A stretch of DNA of 64,000 bases, taken from positions 2,232,001 through 2,296,000 of the forward strand of contig NZ_CP054142.1 of the NCBI RefSeq assembly GCF_017893965.1. The letters run 5' to 3'. The stretch's first letter is position 1; the number at the start of each line of letters is the position of its first letter. Below the pieces are notes generated by a model. That model did not search any database. It was not told where the DNA came from and saw only the letters and a program-made list of their open reading frames with translations. Origin of the DNA: Treponema parvum (GTDB lineage Bacteria > Spirochaetota > Spirochaetia > Treponematales > Treponemataceae). Below, piece by piece: positions 1 through 7,936 of this stretch. Position numbers and translations under genes: made by a program.

Positions 1-1
1 C

Positions 2-640
2 GGAAACGTGGTCGACGCCGAAGGTTTTAATTTTTTAGCTGAGGCCGGAGCCGATTTTATAAAAGTAGGAATAGGCGGCGGCTCCATCTGCATAACTAGA
101 GAACAAAAAGGAATAGGCCGGGGGCAAGCGACGGCGATCATCGAAGTAGCGAAGGCTCGCGATGAATGGTACAGGCGCACAGGAGAATATATTCCCGTAT
201 GCTCCGACGGCGGCATAGTTCATGATTACCATATTACATTGGCGCTCGCCATGGGAGCCGACTTTGTGATGCTCGGCCGCTACTTTGCGCGTTTTGACGA
301 AAGCCCTACGAGCAAACTTATGGTAAATGGAAACTACGTAAAAGAATATTGGGGAGAAGGATCCAACAGAGCTCGCAACTGGCAGCGCTATGATCTGGGC
401 GGGACAAGAGAACTTGCATTTGAAGAAGGCGTCGACAGCTATGTTCCCTATGCGGGACGCTTGCATGACGGCGTAGGAATTACCACCAGCAAGATAATAC
501 ACACTATGTGCAACTGCGGCGCCCTTTCCATTCCCGAACTTCAGGAAAAGGCTAAGCTGACCCTGATATCACAGGCGTCCATAAGCGAAGGTTCCGCTCA
601 TGACGTAATAGTAAAAAATACGTCCATACACGCAGAATAA
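2..640 (+). CDS. guaB: IMP dehydrogenase, C-terminal part (cut by window start)
   Basis: Converts IMP to XMP with NAD+, the committed step of GMP synthesis, in the cytoplasm. The reading frame is open to the window edge, so the true start lies outside and about 212 residues are visible. The catalytic loop reads [10 protein letters not shown] near fragment residues 23-32, with the nucleophilic Cys in SIC; the family form is GPGSICTTR, so the loop Pro is Gly here. The phosphate-binding CSDGGI and the strand reading [12 protein letters not shown] follow. A mobile-flap-like segment contains [10 protein letters not shown], with the Arg-Tyr pair the enzyme needs. A hairpin follows the stop and the next gene has its own Shine-Dalgarno. 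The family call is firm; nothing can be said about the CBS domains, which would lie upstream. Confidence 0.93.
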   Translation, partial: GNVVDAEGFNFLAEAGADFIKVGIGGGSICITREQKGIGRGQATAIIEVAKARDEWYRRTGEYIPVCSDGGIVHDYHITLALAMGADFVMLGRYFARFDESPTSKLMVNGNYVKEYWGEGSNRARNWQRYDLGGTRELAFEEGVDSYVPYAGRLHDGVGITTSKIIHTMCNCGALSIPELQEKAKLTLISQASISEGSAHDVIVKNTSIHAE

Positions 641-686
641 GACTAAGGGCTCGCAGGCCGCACTCGCAAAGAACGTCTTGCAAAGT

Positions 687-722
687 CTGTCGGGCAGACC
701 TTGCCAAGGTTCCGCCCGACAG
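687..722 (+). terminator. hairpin after guaB, probable terminator
   Basis: Nine-base stem CTGTCGGGC/GCCCGACAG enclosing a second small stem CCTTG/CAAGG. It lies 47 bases after the guaB stop. The tail is ATTATACTT and not a clean T run, so termination efficiency is uncertain. Confidence 0.4.
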
Positions 723-817
723 ATTATACTTATACAATAACAGTTATACACGCGAATTCTACAGCCTCTAAAAATCGATATTTTATTAGGCTGCTAAATT
801 TCAAGGAGGGAATTCTT

Positions 818-2539
818 ATGAATTTCAAAAAGATAAATGCAGTTGCATCCTGTATTTTTCTGGCAGTTTCCGCTATGGCGATAGCGATTGTCCTGTCCTG
901 CACGAAAAAACCGGCAGGAGAAACCTTTACCGGCATCGGCGAAGGCAACAACGGAAAGATTGAAGTTTCAATCACAGTCAATAACGGAAAAATAGTGGAC
1001 GGAAAAGTCGTTTCCGAACAGGAAACGGACTTTGCAAAACCTGCAGCCGCAAAAGTGATGGCGCAGGCCGTAAAAAACGGCAATGCGGATAATTTGGACA
1101 TCGTTTCAGGAGCGACGGTAACGTCAAAGGGAACTGCGCAGGCGATACGTCAAGCTCTTGCCGCATCGAAGGGAGCCGTTGCCAAAACCGAAAAGGCGGA
1201 AGACACATCCTGCGACATCGTAGTGATCGGAGCGGGCGGAGCCGGAATGACAGCCGCTTACAGAGCCAAAACGCAAGGGGCAAATGTCATCCTTCTTGAG
1301 AAAAAAGGCGTAGTCGGCGGAAATACCAATTCCGCGACGGGCGGTCTTAACGCAAGCGAAACGGTAATACAAAAAAAACTGGGCATTGAAGATTCCAACG
1401 AACAGTATTTCCAAGATACCATGAAAGGCGGTTACAATAAAAACGATCCCACCCTTGTACGCACTATGGTAAATAATTCCGCCGCTATCGTAGATTATCT
1501 CATAGACATAGGAGCCGATCTTACCGACGTGGGAAAGATGGCAGGTTCGACAAACAAACGCACTCACCGTCCGCAAGGCGGAGCCGCGGTAGGCCCGCAT
1601 CTTGTAAAAGTGCTAAGCGCGGCAATTGAGAGCGCCGGCGTAGACTTACGCCTTAACTCGAAATGTACGGGTATTATAATGCAGGACGGAAAGGCCGTAG
1701 GAGTAACGGTTTCGTCCGAAGCGGGCGATTATAAAATTTCGGCTAAAGCTGTAATAATCGCTACGGGAGGCTTTGGTGCAAATCCCGACCTGGTCGTCTC
1801 TTATGTTCCTTCGTTAAAGGGATTTGGCACGACTAATCACAACGGCGCTACCGGCGACGCAATCGAATGGGGCAAAGCGATCGGCGCAGACTTTGTAGAC
1901 ATGGATCAAATTCAAACCCATCCTACGGTAGTTCCGGGTAAGGGCATAATGATCACCGAAGCCGTACGCGGCAACGGCGCCATCATAGTAAACCGCGACG
2001 GCAATCGTTTTTGTTCCGAAATGTCTACCCGCGATGTTATGTCAAAAGCCATCCTCGAGCAAAAAGGCGGAACCGCATTCCTTGTATTCGACCAAGCGGT
2101 ACGAGAGTCGCTTAAGGCAATCGAAGGCTATGCAAAAAAAGGTCTCCTGACCGAAGCTCCGACAGTCGCCGAACTCGCGAAAAAGCTCGGCATACCGGAA
2201 AACGCATTGGTAAAAACACTTTCGGATTATGCGGCAATACAAAAATCGGGTAAGGATCCGATCGGCCGAAAAGCGTCCGAAATGCCTCTTCCTTTGGAAA
2301 AAGCTCCGTATTATGCGGTTGAAGTAGGTCCTGCAGTACACCACACGATGGGCGGTCTTAAAATAGACGCAAAAGCGGAAGTTTTAAATACAAAAGGGCA
2401 GCCGATTCCCGGCGTCTTTGCAGCGGGAGAAGTTACCGGAGGCGTTCACGGCGGTAACCGCTTGGGCGGCAATGCAATCGCCGACATTGAAGTTTTCGGA
2501 AAGATGGCGGCAGACTCGGCTCTGGCGTATATAAAATAA
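818..2539 (+). CDS. FMN-binding/FAD flavoprotein reductase lipoprotein (fumarate reductase-like)
   Basis: A 573-residue extracytoplasmic flavoprotein of the soluble fumarate reductase/urocanate reductase family. The start at 818 is set by AAGGAGGG at 803-810; an upstream in-frame ATG at 701 lacks a site. A signal peptide ends at a lipobox with Cys28 (IVLSC). Residues 37-114 form an FMN-binding domain with SGAT at 97-100, the motif whose Thr receives FMN from ApbE. The FAD domain starts with GAGGAG at 138-143. Family active-site segments are present: QTHPT, TEAVRGNGAI with the catalytic-region Arg, HHTMGG and HGGNRLGGN. No haem domain is present, so electrons must come from a membrane donor or a partner flavin. 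The organic acceptor cannot be told from sequence; fumarate, urocanate, methacrylate and cinnamates are all possible. Confidence 0.85.
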   Translation: MNFKKINAVASCIFLAVSAMAIAIVLSCTKKPAGETFTGIGEGNNGKIEVSITVNNGKIVDGKVVSEQETDFAKPAAAKVMAQAVKNGNADNLDIVSGATVTSKGTAQAIRQALAASKGAVAKTEKAEDTSCDIVVIGAGGAGMTAAYRAKTQGANVILLEKKGVVGGNTNSATGGLNASETVIQKKLGIEDSNEQYFQDTMKGGYNKNDPTLVRTMVNNSAAIVDYLIDIGADLTDVGKMAGSTNKRTHRPQGGAAVGPHLVKVLSAAIESAGVDLRLNSKCTGIIMQDGKAVGVTVSSEAGDYKISAKAVIIATGGFGANPDLVVSYVPSLKGFGTTNHNGATGDAIEWGKAIGADFVDMDQIQTHPTVVPGKGIMITEAVRGNGAIIVNRDGNRFCSEMSTRDVMSKAILEQKGGTAFLVFDQAVRESLKAIEGYAKKGLLTEAPTVAELAKKLGIPENALVKTLSDYAAIQKSGKDPIGRKASEMPLPLEKAPYYAVEVGPAVHHTMGGLKIDAKAEVLNTKGQPIPGVFAAGEVTGGVHGGNRLGGNAIADIEVFGKMAADSALAYIK

Positions 2540-2547
2540 ACTCCTAA

Positions 2548-2600
2548 GAAAAACGGCATGCAAGGAAATTTCAATTTCCGAGGGTGCCGTTTTCTTTTTT
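2548..2600. terminator. bidirectional hairpin terminator between convergent genes
   Basis: Outer stem AAACGGCA (2551-2558) with TGCCGTTT (2585-2592) and inner stem GGAAATT/AATTTCC (2564-2579). The plus strand ends in TTTTCTTTTTT. It terminates the flavoprotein gene and overlaps the last codons of the convergent oxidoreductase. The inner stem resembles hairpin 1 of the dispersed four-hairpin element described elsewhere in this window. Confidence 0.7.
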
Positions 2601-3635
2601 AAGCCCTTCTTTTATTTCGTCTATCACGGCCATCACATTTATTCCGTCTTCTAAAGACGATCCTAAAGGCGCCTTACCGTCTAAAAAATCGACCGCATTC
2701 TGTACCATATTCGAAAAATAAAGCGTTCTTTTAGGCCGGCGGACAAAACGGTCTTCTTCCAAAGAATAAAACCCCGTATACAGCTTGGATTGTCGGCTTT
2801 TATAAAAATGCATGTAGCCGTTGCCTATGCATATGCGTCCCTGAGTACCTGTGATCTCTACCTCGAAAGCAAAAAATTTACTTCGTCCTGAAATAGTTAC
2901 GGAAACATCGGGACAGACGTCCGTTTTGTAATTGGCGCAAAGATTTCTGACTACGACAGGTTTTTCCATGTCATAATAAACGCCTGAAAGAGAGGGGCGA
3001 TAAAGCAACCATTTTTTTTCTTTTCCGGAAAGTTTTTCAAGAAAGTAAAGTATTATATCTATCAAATGCGTACCGTCATGCAAAAGACTGTAAGCTCCGG
3101 TCTTTTCGTCTTCGGGCGAATATACCCGCAGCCCGGAACATAAAACGCCTCTTATACTCTGAATATCGCCGATTTCGCTCAAATAATTTGCAGCGGCGCT
3201 ATAATCCAAAGCGAACCTTCTTTCATGGTTTACCAGCACGGGAACGTTAAATTCCTTAGCAGTCCTGTAAATTTTTTTTGCGTCGCCGGTATTCAGCGCG
3301 ACGGGCTTTTCAAGTATTACCAAGCGCGGGCGGGATCTTATTACGTCCAGCGTTACTGAGAGGTGAAATTCTTCGTTTACCGCGACGGCGATAATATCCG
3401 TCTTACAGGAGCGCAGCATATCCGAAACATCGGTATATATTTTGTCGCATCTTACAAAACGTTTCCAACTTTCAAGCTTTACGGGATCCGTGTCGCATCC
3501 GGCTACAAGTTTAATTCTCTTATTCTTTTTTAAGGCCATAGTGTGGGAAGCCGGCTGTTCTCTTTTTTTGTCAAATCCGAGGGAAAAACCTATTCTGCCG
3601 CAACCTACGAGAGCCGCCGTATAAATCTTTTTCAT
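2571..3635 (-). CDS. Gfo/Idh/MocA family oxidoreductase
   Basis: A 354-residue NAD(P)-dependent dehydrogenase of the Gfo/Idh/MocA family, which acts on sugars, inositols or related polyols. The N-terminal Rossmann fold has GCGRIG at residues 11-16, a second family motif LEKPVALN near 115, and a C-terminal beta-sheet domain. The substrate is not recognisable. It is alone on the minus strand, diverges from dnaE, and its end overlaps a bidirectional hairpin. No Shine-Dalgarno precedes the ATG; instead a -10-like GATAAT ends 8 bases upstream, with TTGAGG 17 bases further, so the message may be leaderless. The ATG at 3635 is the only sensible start because the fold begins at residue 4. Confidence 0.85.
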   Translation of the reverse strand: MKKIYTAALVGCGRIGFSLGFDKKREQPASHTMALKKNKRIKLVAGCDTDPVKLESWKRFVRCDKIYTDVSDMLRSCKTDIIAVAVNEEFHLSVTLDVIRSRPRLVILEKPVALNTGDAKKIYRTAKEFNVPVLVNHERRFALDYSAAANYLSEIGDIQSIRGVLCSGLRVYSPEDEKTGAYSLLHDGTHLIDIILYFLEKLSGKEKKWLLYRPSLSGVYYDMEKPVVVRNLCANYKTDVCPDVSVTISGRSKFFAFEVEITGTQGRICIGNGYMHFYKSRQSKLYTGFYSLEEDRFVRRPKRTLYFSNMVQNAVDFLDGKAPLGSSLEDGINVMAVIDEIKEGLKKENGTLGN

Positions 3636-3643
3636 ATATAAGA

Positions 3644-3672
3644 ATTATCGGCTCATACGGCAGCCGCCTCAA
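3644..3672 (-). promoter_or_regulatory. sigma-70 promoter for the Gfo/Idh gene, leaderless type
   Basis: Reading the minus strand: TTGAGG (3672-3667), 17-base spacer, GATAAT (3649-3644), then 8 bases to the ATG at 3635. A transcript starting about 7-9 bases after the -10 would begin at or next to the start codon. There is no Shine-Dalgarno in this space. Confidence 0.5.
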
Positions 3673-3706
3673 CATCGTCTCAACAAAAGAGGTCTTAAAA
3701 TTCCGC

Positions 3707-3735
3707 TTGAAGTCGTACTACAAACCCTATAAAAT
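3707..3735 (+). promoter_or_regulatory. sigma-70 promoter for dnaE, leaderless type
   Basis: TTGAAG at 3707-3712, 17-base spacer, TAAAAT at 3730-3735 within TATAAAAT, then 8 bases to the dnaE ATG at 3744. No Shine-Dalgarno is present. The predicted transcription start falls at or within two bases of the start codon. Confidence 0.5.
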
Positions 3736-3743
3736 ATCTTTAT

Positions 3744-6700
3744 ATGGCAGACATAAAGATTTTCCCTGAACCGGACAAAGATACGCCCGAATCGAATTTC
3801 GTTCACCTTCACGTGCATTCAGACTATTCTCTGCTTGACGGAGCTTCCAAAATCGGCACCCTCATTGCGCGCGCCAAAGAATTGAACATGAAAGCTCTCG
3901 CACTGACAGACCACGGCAACATGTTCGGAGTTTTGAATTTCGAGCACATGTGCCGCGCAAACGGGATAAATCCCCTTGTCGGCGAAGAATTTTATCTGGC
4001 GGAAGGGAGCCGCCTTGAAAAAAACAAAACTCCTTACGGAGCAAACTATTATCATCTCGTTTTAATCGCGTGCAATGTAGAAGGCTACAAAAACCTCGCC
4101 GTCCTATCCTCCATAGCCTATACGGAAGGAATTTATTACAAGCCGCGCATAGACTGGCCGCTGCTTGAAAAATATCATTCGGGAATCATCTGTCTGTCTT
4201 CCTGCCTTGCCGGGGAACTTCCGCAAGCCTTGATCGCAGGCGACGTACCTAAAGCCGAAAAAATCGCACAGCGTTATTTAAATCTGTTTGGGAAAGATCA
4301 CTATTACATAGAATTTCAAAACCACGGCATTGAAGAACAAAAACGCATAGAACCTCTTTTAATGCAAATAGCGCAAAAGTTCGGCATAACCATGGTCGCG
4401 ACAAACGACGTTCACTATTGCCGCAAAGAAGACGCCGAAGCCCAAGACGCGCTGCTCTGTATAGGAACGAAAACTCTTCTCAGCGATAAAAACAGGATGA
4501 AATTCGAGACCGACCAATTCTATCTTAAAAGCGAAGCTGAAATGGCCGAGATTTTTCCCGGACATCCGGAACTTCTTACAAACACATTAAAAGTCGCGTC
4601 GATGTGCAATCTCACTATTCCCCAGTACTCCACGCAGCAGTTAAAAGACTGCCTTCCCGTCTTCCAGGTTCCGGAAGGATTCAATTCGCAAGACGATTAC
4701 ATGCGGCACATAGTTGAAGAAGGTTTGAAAAAACGTTATGCGGTGATTTCACCTGAAATAGAACAGCGAAAAGAATACGAACTTAAGATAATATTTCAGA
4801 TGGGATTTTCAGGATATTTTTTGATAGTCTGGAATTTTATCGATTGGGCAAAAAAACACGACATTCCCATAGGCCCCGGTAGAGGGTCGGGCGCCGGTTC
4901 TCTTGTGGCCTACGCAATGTCCATAACCGACATAGACCCTTTCCGTTTTAAACTTATTTTCGAGCGGTTTTTAAACCCCGAACGCGTGAGCATGCCGGAC
5001 TTTGACGTCGACATGTGCTTCGAAGGAAGACCTGACATAATTCAATATACGCGCGATCACTACGGAGATCCTCAGGTAGGACACATAGTAACCTTCGGTA
5101 CTCTAAAGGCAAAACAAGTTATCGCCGACGTGGGCCGAGTGCTTGACATACCGCTGGCCGAAGTAAACATGCTGAAAAAATGTATTCCTGGAGATCCCAA
5201 GGCGACGCTCAAAGACGCATTTACTCCGCCGACGCCGGAACATTCCGATAACGGGCAACTTATACAATATAAAGACGATCCTAAGTACCAGCAACTTTTC
5301 CGCCTGGCTTACAAGCTTGAAAACATAAACAGAAATACGGGCTTGCATGCGTCCGGGATTGTCATAGGCAAATCGCCGCTGTCGGATTGGGTTCCCGTAT
5401 TTAAAGATTCAAAAACCGAAAAGGTGGCCGTTCAATACACTATGGACATAATCGAGCCGTGCGGCCTTGTAAAGATGGATTATCTGGGACTTAAAACGCT
5501 CACATTAATAAAGCATGCCGAACATATAATACGGAAACGTCCCGGTTTGGAGAATTTTAAAGCGGATCAAATTTCGGAAGAGGACTCCAAAACCTTCGAT
5601 CTGTTCTGCCGCGGAGATACAGTCGCGGTATTTCAATTTGAAAGCCCGGGAATGCAAAAATGGATGAAGCAGCTTAAACCTCATTCCATAGAAGAACTCG
5701 TAGCTATGAATGCGCTTTACCGTCCGGGGCCGATGGAATTTATACAACAGTACATAGACGGAAAATGGCACCCCGAAACCATTCACTATCCGGATCCCTG
5801 CCTTGAAGATATATTAAAAGAAACTTACGGCGTTATGGTCTACCAGGAACAGGTAATGCAAGTAGCCCAGCGCATTGCGGGCTTTTCACTGGGTGCGGCC
5901 GACATGCTGAGGCGCGCCATGGGGAAAAAGAAAAAAGACGTCCTCATGGAAAAAAAGAAAGAATTCATAGACGGCGCAATAAAAAACGGATTTTCCGAAC
6001 AGCATGCCGATGAAATTTTTGAAATCATGGTTCCGTTTGCCGGCTACGGCTTTAACAAAAGTCACGCGGCCGCATATTCCGTTGTGGCATACCGCACGGC
6101 ATACCTAAAGGCAAATTATCCGGCGGAATTCATTGCGGCGAACTTGACAAACGAAATAACCAGCACGGACAAACTTCCTATGTACATTGCCGAAGGAAAT
6201 TCAATGGGGCTTACGATCGATCCTCCCGACATAAACCGCTCCGACACGGTCTTCGACGTCGTGGACGGAAAGATCGTTTTCGGTCTTATGGGGATAAAAG
6301 GCCTTGGGCAAAAAGCTGCGGAAGTAATCGTCGAAGAGCGCGCCAAAAACGGACATTACAAAAATTTTTTGGATTTTCTTGACCGCGTAGATCTTAAGTC
6401 GGTAAATAAGAGGGCTCTTGAAGTGCTCATAAAAACGGGCGCTTTTGACAATCTGGGACAGAACCGTCCGACCCTCATGCAGAACATGGAAAAAGCGGTA
6501 GCCTACGCCGAAGGCAAAAAACGCGGAACCGACAACGGCCAGGCGAGCCTTTTCGGGGAAAACAGCGAAGAGGAATTCGTTCCTTTTATCTTTGAAGAAA
6601 GCGAAGATCTTACAAAGATGGAAAAACTGAACCAGGAAAAAGAACTAATAGGCTGTTACGTTTCGGGCCATCCGCTGGACGATTATAAAAAGGCTATAAA

Positions 6701-7316
6701 AGAATGCGTAACCGTCACTTCACAAAACATAGAACGCGAAGCGAAGGAATCCATGGCGGAAAAAGAAGCTTATGCCTCAAGCGCGTCGGGAGGAAATCCA
6801 TGGCAGATGCGCAATATGGGCAAAACTCATACGGCGATGGGTTTGCTTATGGAGCTTCGCACTATAAATACTAAAAAAGGCGAACAGATGGCGTTTGCAA
6901 AATTACAGGATTTTAACGGTTCAATCGATATAACTTTTTTTCCTAAAACGTGGCAATCGGTGCGCGGCTCTATAGAAACGGATAAAATTTATGCATTTAA
7001 AGGCAAGGTGGACGGCTCAAGAGATACTCCTTCGTTTATCGTGGACAGCATGGAAGATCCGGACAGTCTAAAAGTCCGCGCAATAAGCGAAGTTCATATT
7101 CAGCTTGAATCGGCCGCTTGCACTGAATCTCACATTCAAAATTTACGTGATTTTTTATTTGGCGCTGCGGGTTCATGTTGTGTATATTTTCATATAGATA
7201 CGGAAAACGGTCCGTATATTATAAAAGCAAACGGCCAAATCACGGCGCCGTCGACGGCTGAATTTATTCAAAGCCTTGAATCCAAAGCGGGAGTGTCCGA
7301 AGTGTGGACGGCCTAA
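3744..7316 (+). CDS. dnaE: DNA polymerase III alpha subunit
   Basis: Replicative polymerase of 1190 residues, the usual DnaE length. It opens with a PHP domain (HLHVHSDYSLLDG, residues 22-34). The catalytic palm carries PDFDVDM near 418-424, with two of the three metal-binding Asp residues. GPGRGSGAGS lies near 380, YRPGPM and the fingers motif GYGFNKSHAAAYS follow, and a helix-hairpin-helix region sits around residues 850-910. A C-terminal OB fold contains TAMGLLMELRTINTKKG. PHP histidines are largely kept, so some exonuclease activity is possible. The gene is followed 18 bases later by a yggT-like gene and then recG on the same strand, probably one transcript. The start has no Shine-Dalgarno but a well-spaced promoter directly upstream. 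Confidence 0.97.
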   Translation: MADIKIFPEPDKDTPESNFVHLHVHSDYSLLDGASKIGTLIARAKELNMKALALTDHGNMFGVLNFEHMCRANGINPLVGEEFYLAEGSRLEKNKTPYGANYYHLVLIACNVEGYKNLAVLSSIAYTEGIYYKPRIDWPLLEKYHSGIICLSSCLAGELPQALIAGDVPKAEKIAQRYLNLFGKDHYYIEFQNHGIEEQKRIEPLLMQIAQKFGITMVATNDVHYCRKEDAEAQDALLCIGTKTLLSDKNRMKFETDQFYLKSEAEMAEIFPGHPELLTNTLKVASMCNLTIPQYSTQQLKDCLPVFQVPEGFNSQDDYMRHIVEEGLKKRYAVISPEIEQRKEYELKIIFQMGFSGYFLIVWNFIDWAKKHDIPIGPGRGSGAGSLVAYAMSITDIDPFRFKLIFERFLNPERVSMPDFDVDMCFEGRPDIIQYTRDHYGDPQVGHIVTFGTLKAKQVIADVGRVLDIPLAEVNMLKKCIPGDPKATLKDAFTPPTPEHSDNGQLIQYKDDPKYQQLFRLAYKLENINRNTGLHASGIVIGKSPLSDWVPVFKDSKTEKVAVQYTMDIIEPCGLVKMDYLGLKTLTLIKHAEHIIRKRPGLENFKADQISEEDSKTFDLFCRGDTVAVFQFESPGMQKWMKQLKPHSIEELVAMNALYRPGPMEFIQQYIDGKWHPETIHYPDPCLEDILKETYGVMVYQEQVMQVAQRIAGFSLGAADMLRRAMGKKKKDVLMEKKKEFIDGAIKNGFSEQHADEIFEIMVPFAGYGFNKSHAAAYSVVAYRTAYLKANYPAEFIAANLTNEITSTDKLPMYIAEGNSMGLTIDPPDINRSDTVFDVVDGKIVFGLMGIKGLGQKAAEVIVEERAKNGHYKNFLDFLDRVDLKSVNKRALEVLIKTGAFDNLGQNRPTLMQNMEKAVAYAEGKKRGTDNGQASLFGENSEEEFVPFIFEESEDLTKMEKLNQEKELIGCYVSGHPLDDYKKAIKECVTVTSQNIEREAKESMAEKEAYASSASGGNPWQMRNMGKTHTAMGLLMELRTINTKKGEQMAFAKLQDFNGSIDITFFPKTWQSVRGSIETDKIYAFKGKVDGSRDTPSFIVDSMEDPDSLKVRAISEVHIQLESAACTESHIQNLRDFLFGAAGSCCVYFHIDTENGPYIIKANGQITAPSTAEFIQSLESKAGVSEVWTA

Positions 7317-7334
7317 TTTTTACCGGGGGATTTT

Positions 7335-7919
7335 ATGACATCGATATTTAAACTTCTTACTTCCATGATCAGTATATACTCTTTTTTGTGCTTCATACGC
7401 ATCATGCTCACATGGTTTCCCGGACTCGCCTACAGCCGCTTTGCGCAAATACTTTCGTCCCTGTGCGATCCGTATTTAAATCTTTTCCGACGACTGCCCT
7501 TACGCTTCGGCGCTTTTGATTTTTCGCCTCTCATTTCTTTCGGCGTGCTCATGGTGGCGTCAAGTATTTTCGGAAACCTCGCCATGTCGAGGTCGATCAC
7601 GTTCGGTCTGTTTTTAGTTTTGGCGCTGAACATGCTCTTACAGATTATCAATTCCCTGATAACTTTTTTTATATTTTTTCTTGTCATACGGCTTATTATC
7701 CTTCTAATACGCAGAGATTCATACTCATCCATATGGTCGCAAATAGATTATTCGATCAATCCTCTGGTCTTTAAAATATCAAGCCTGTTTTCAGGTGGAA
7801 GACCCATAAGCTATAAAAATTCTCTTATCATTTCAATTTTTACACTGCTGGCGTTTAACCTCGGAGTACGATATATTGCAAACATTTTGTTTTCGCTTTT
7901 AACCCGCCTTCCGTTTTAG
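7335..7919 (+). CDS. YggT family integral membrane protein
   Basis: A 194-residue protein with two YggT-type halves, each a pair of hydrophobic segments. The first half has the family-like FIRIMLTWFPG near residues 20-30, and four or five hydrophobic stretches alternate with short polar loops such as RRDSYSS. YggT proteins are poorly characterised membrane proteins linked in other bacteria to osmotic stress and to cell envelope or division functions. The start at 7335 follows GGGGGA with good spacing. It lies between dnaE and recG on the same strand with gaps of 18 and 17 bases, so the three are probably co-transcribed. The family call rests on topology and the conserved Arg/Trp/Pro segment. 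Confidence 0.75.
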   Translation: MTSIFKLLTSMISIYSFLCFIRIMLTWFPGLAYSRFAQILSSLCDPYLNLFRRLPLRFGAFDFSPLISFGVLMVASSIFGNLAMSRSITFGLFLVLALNMLLQIINSLITFFIFFLVIRLIILLIRRDSYSSIWSQIDYSINPLVFKISSLFSGGRPISYKNSLIISIFTLLAFNLGVRYIANILFSLLTRLPF

Positions 7920-7936
7920 TTTAGTGTCCGGTATCG

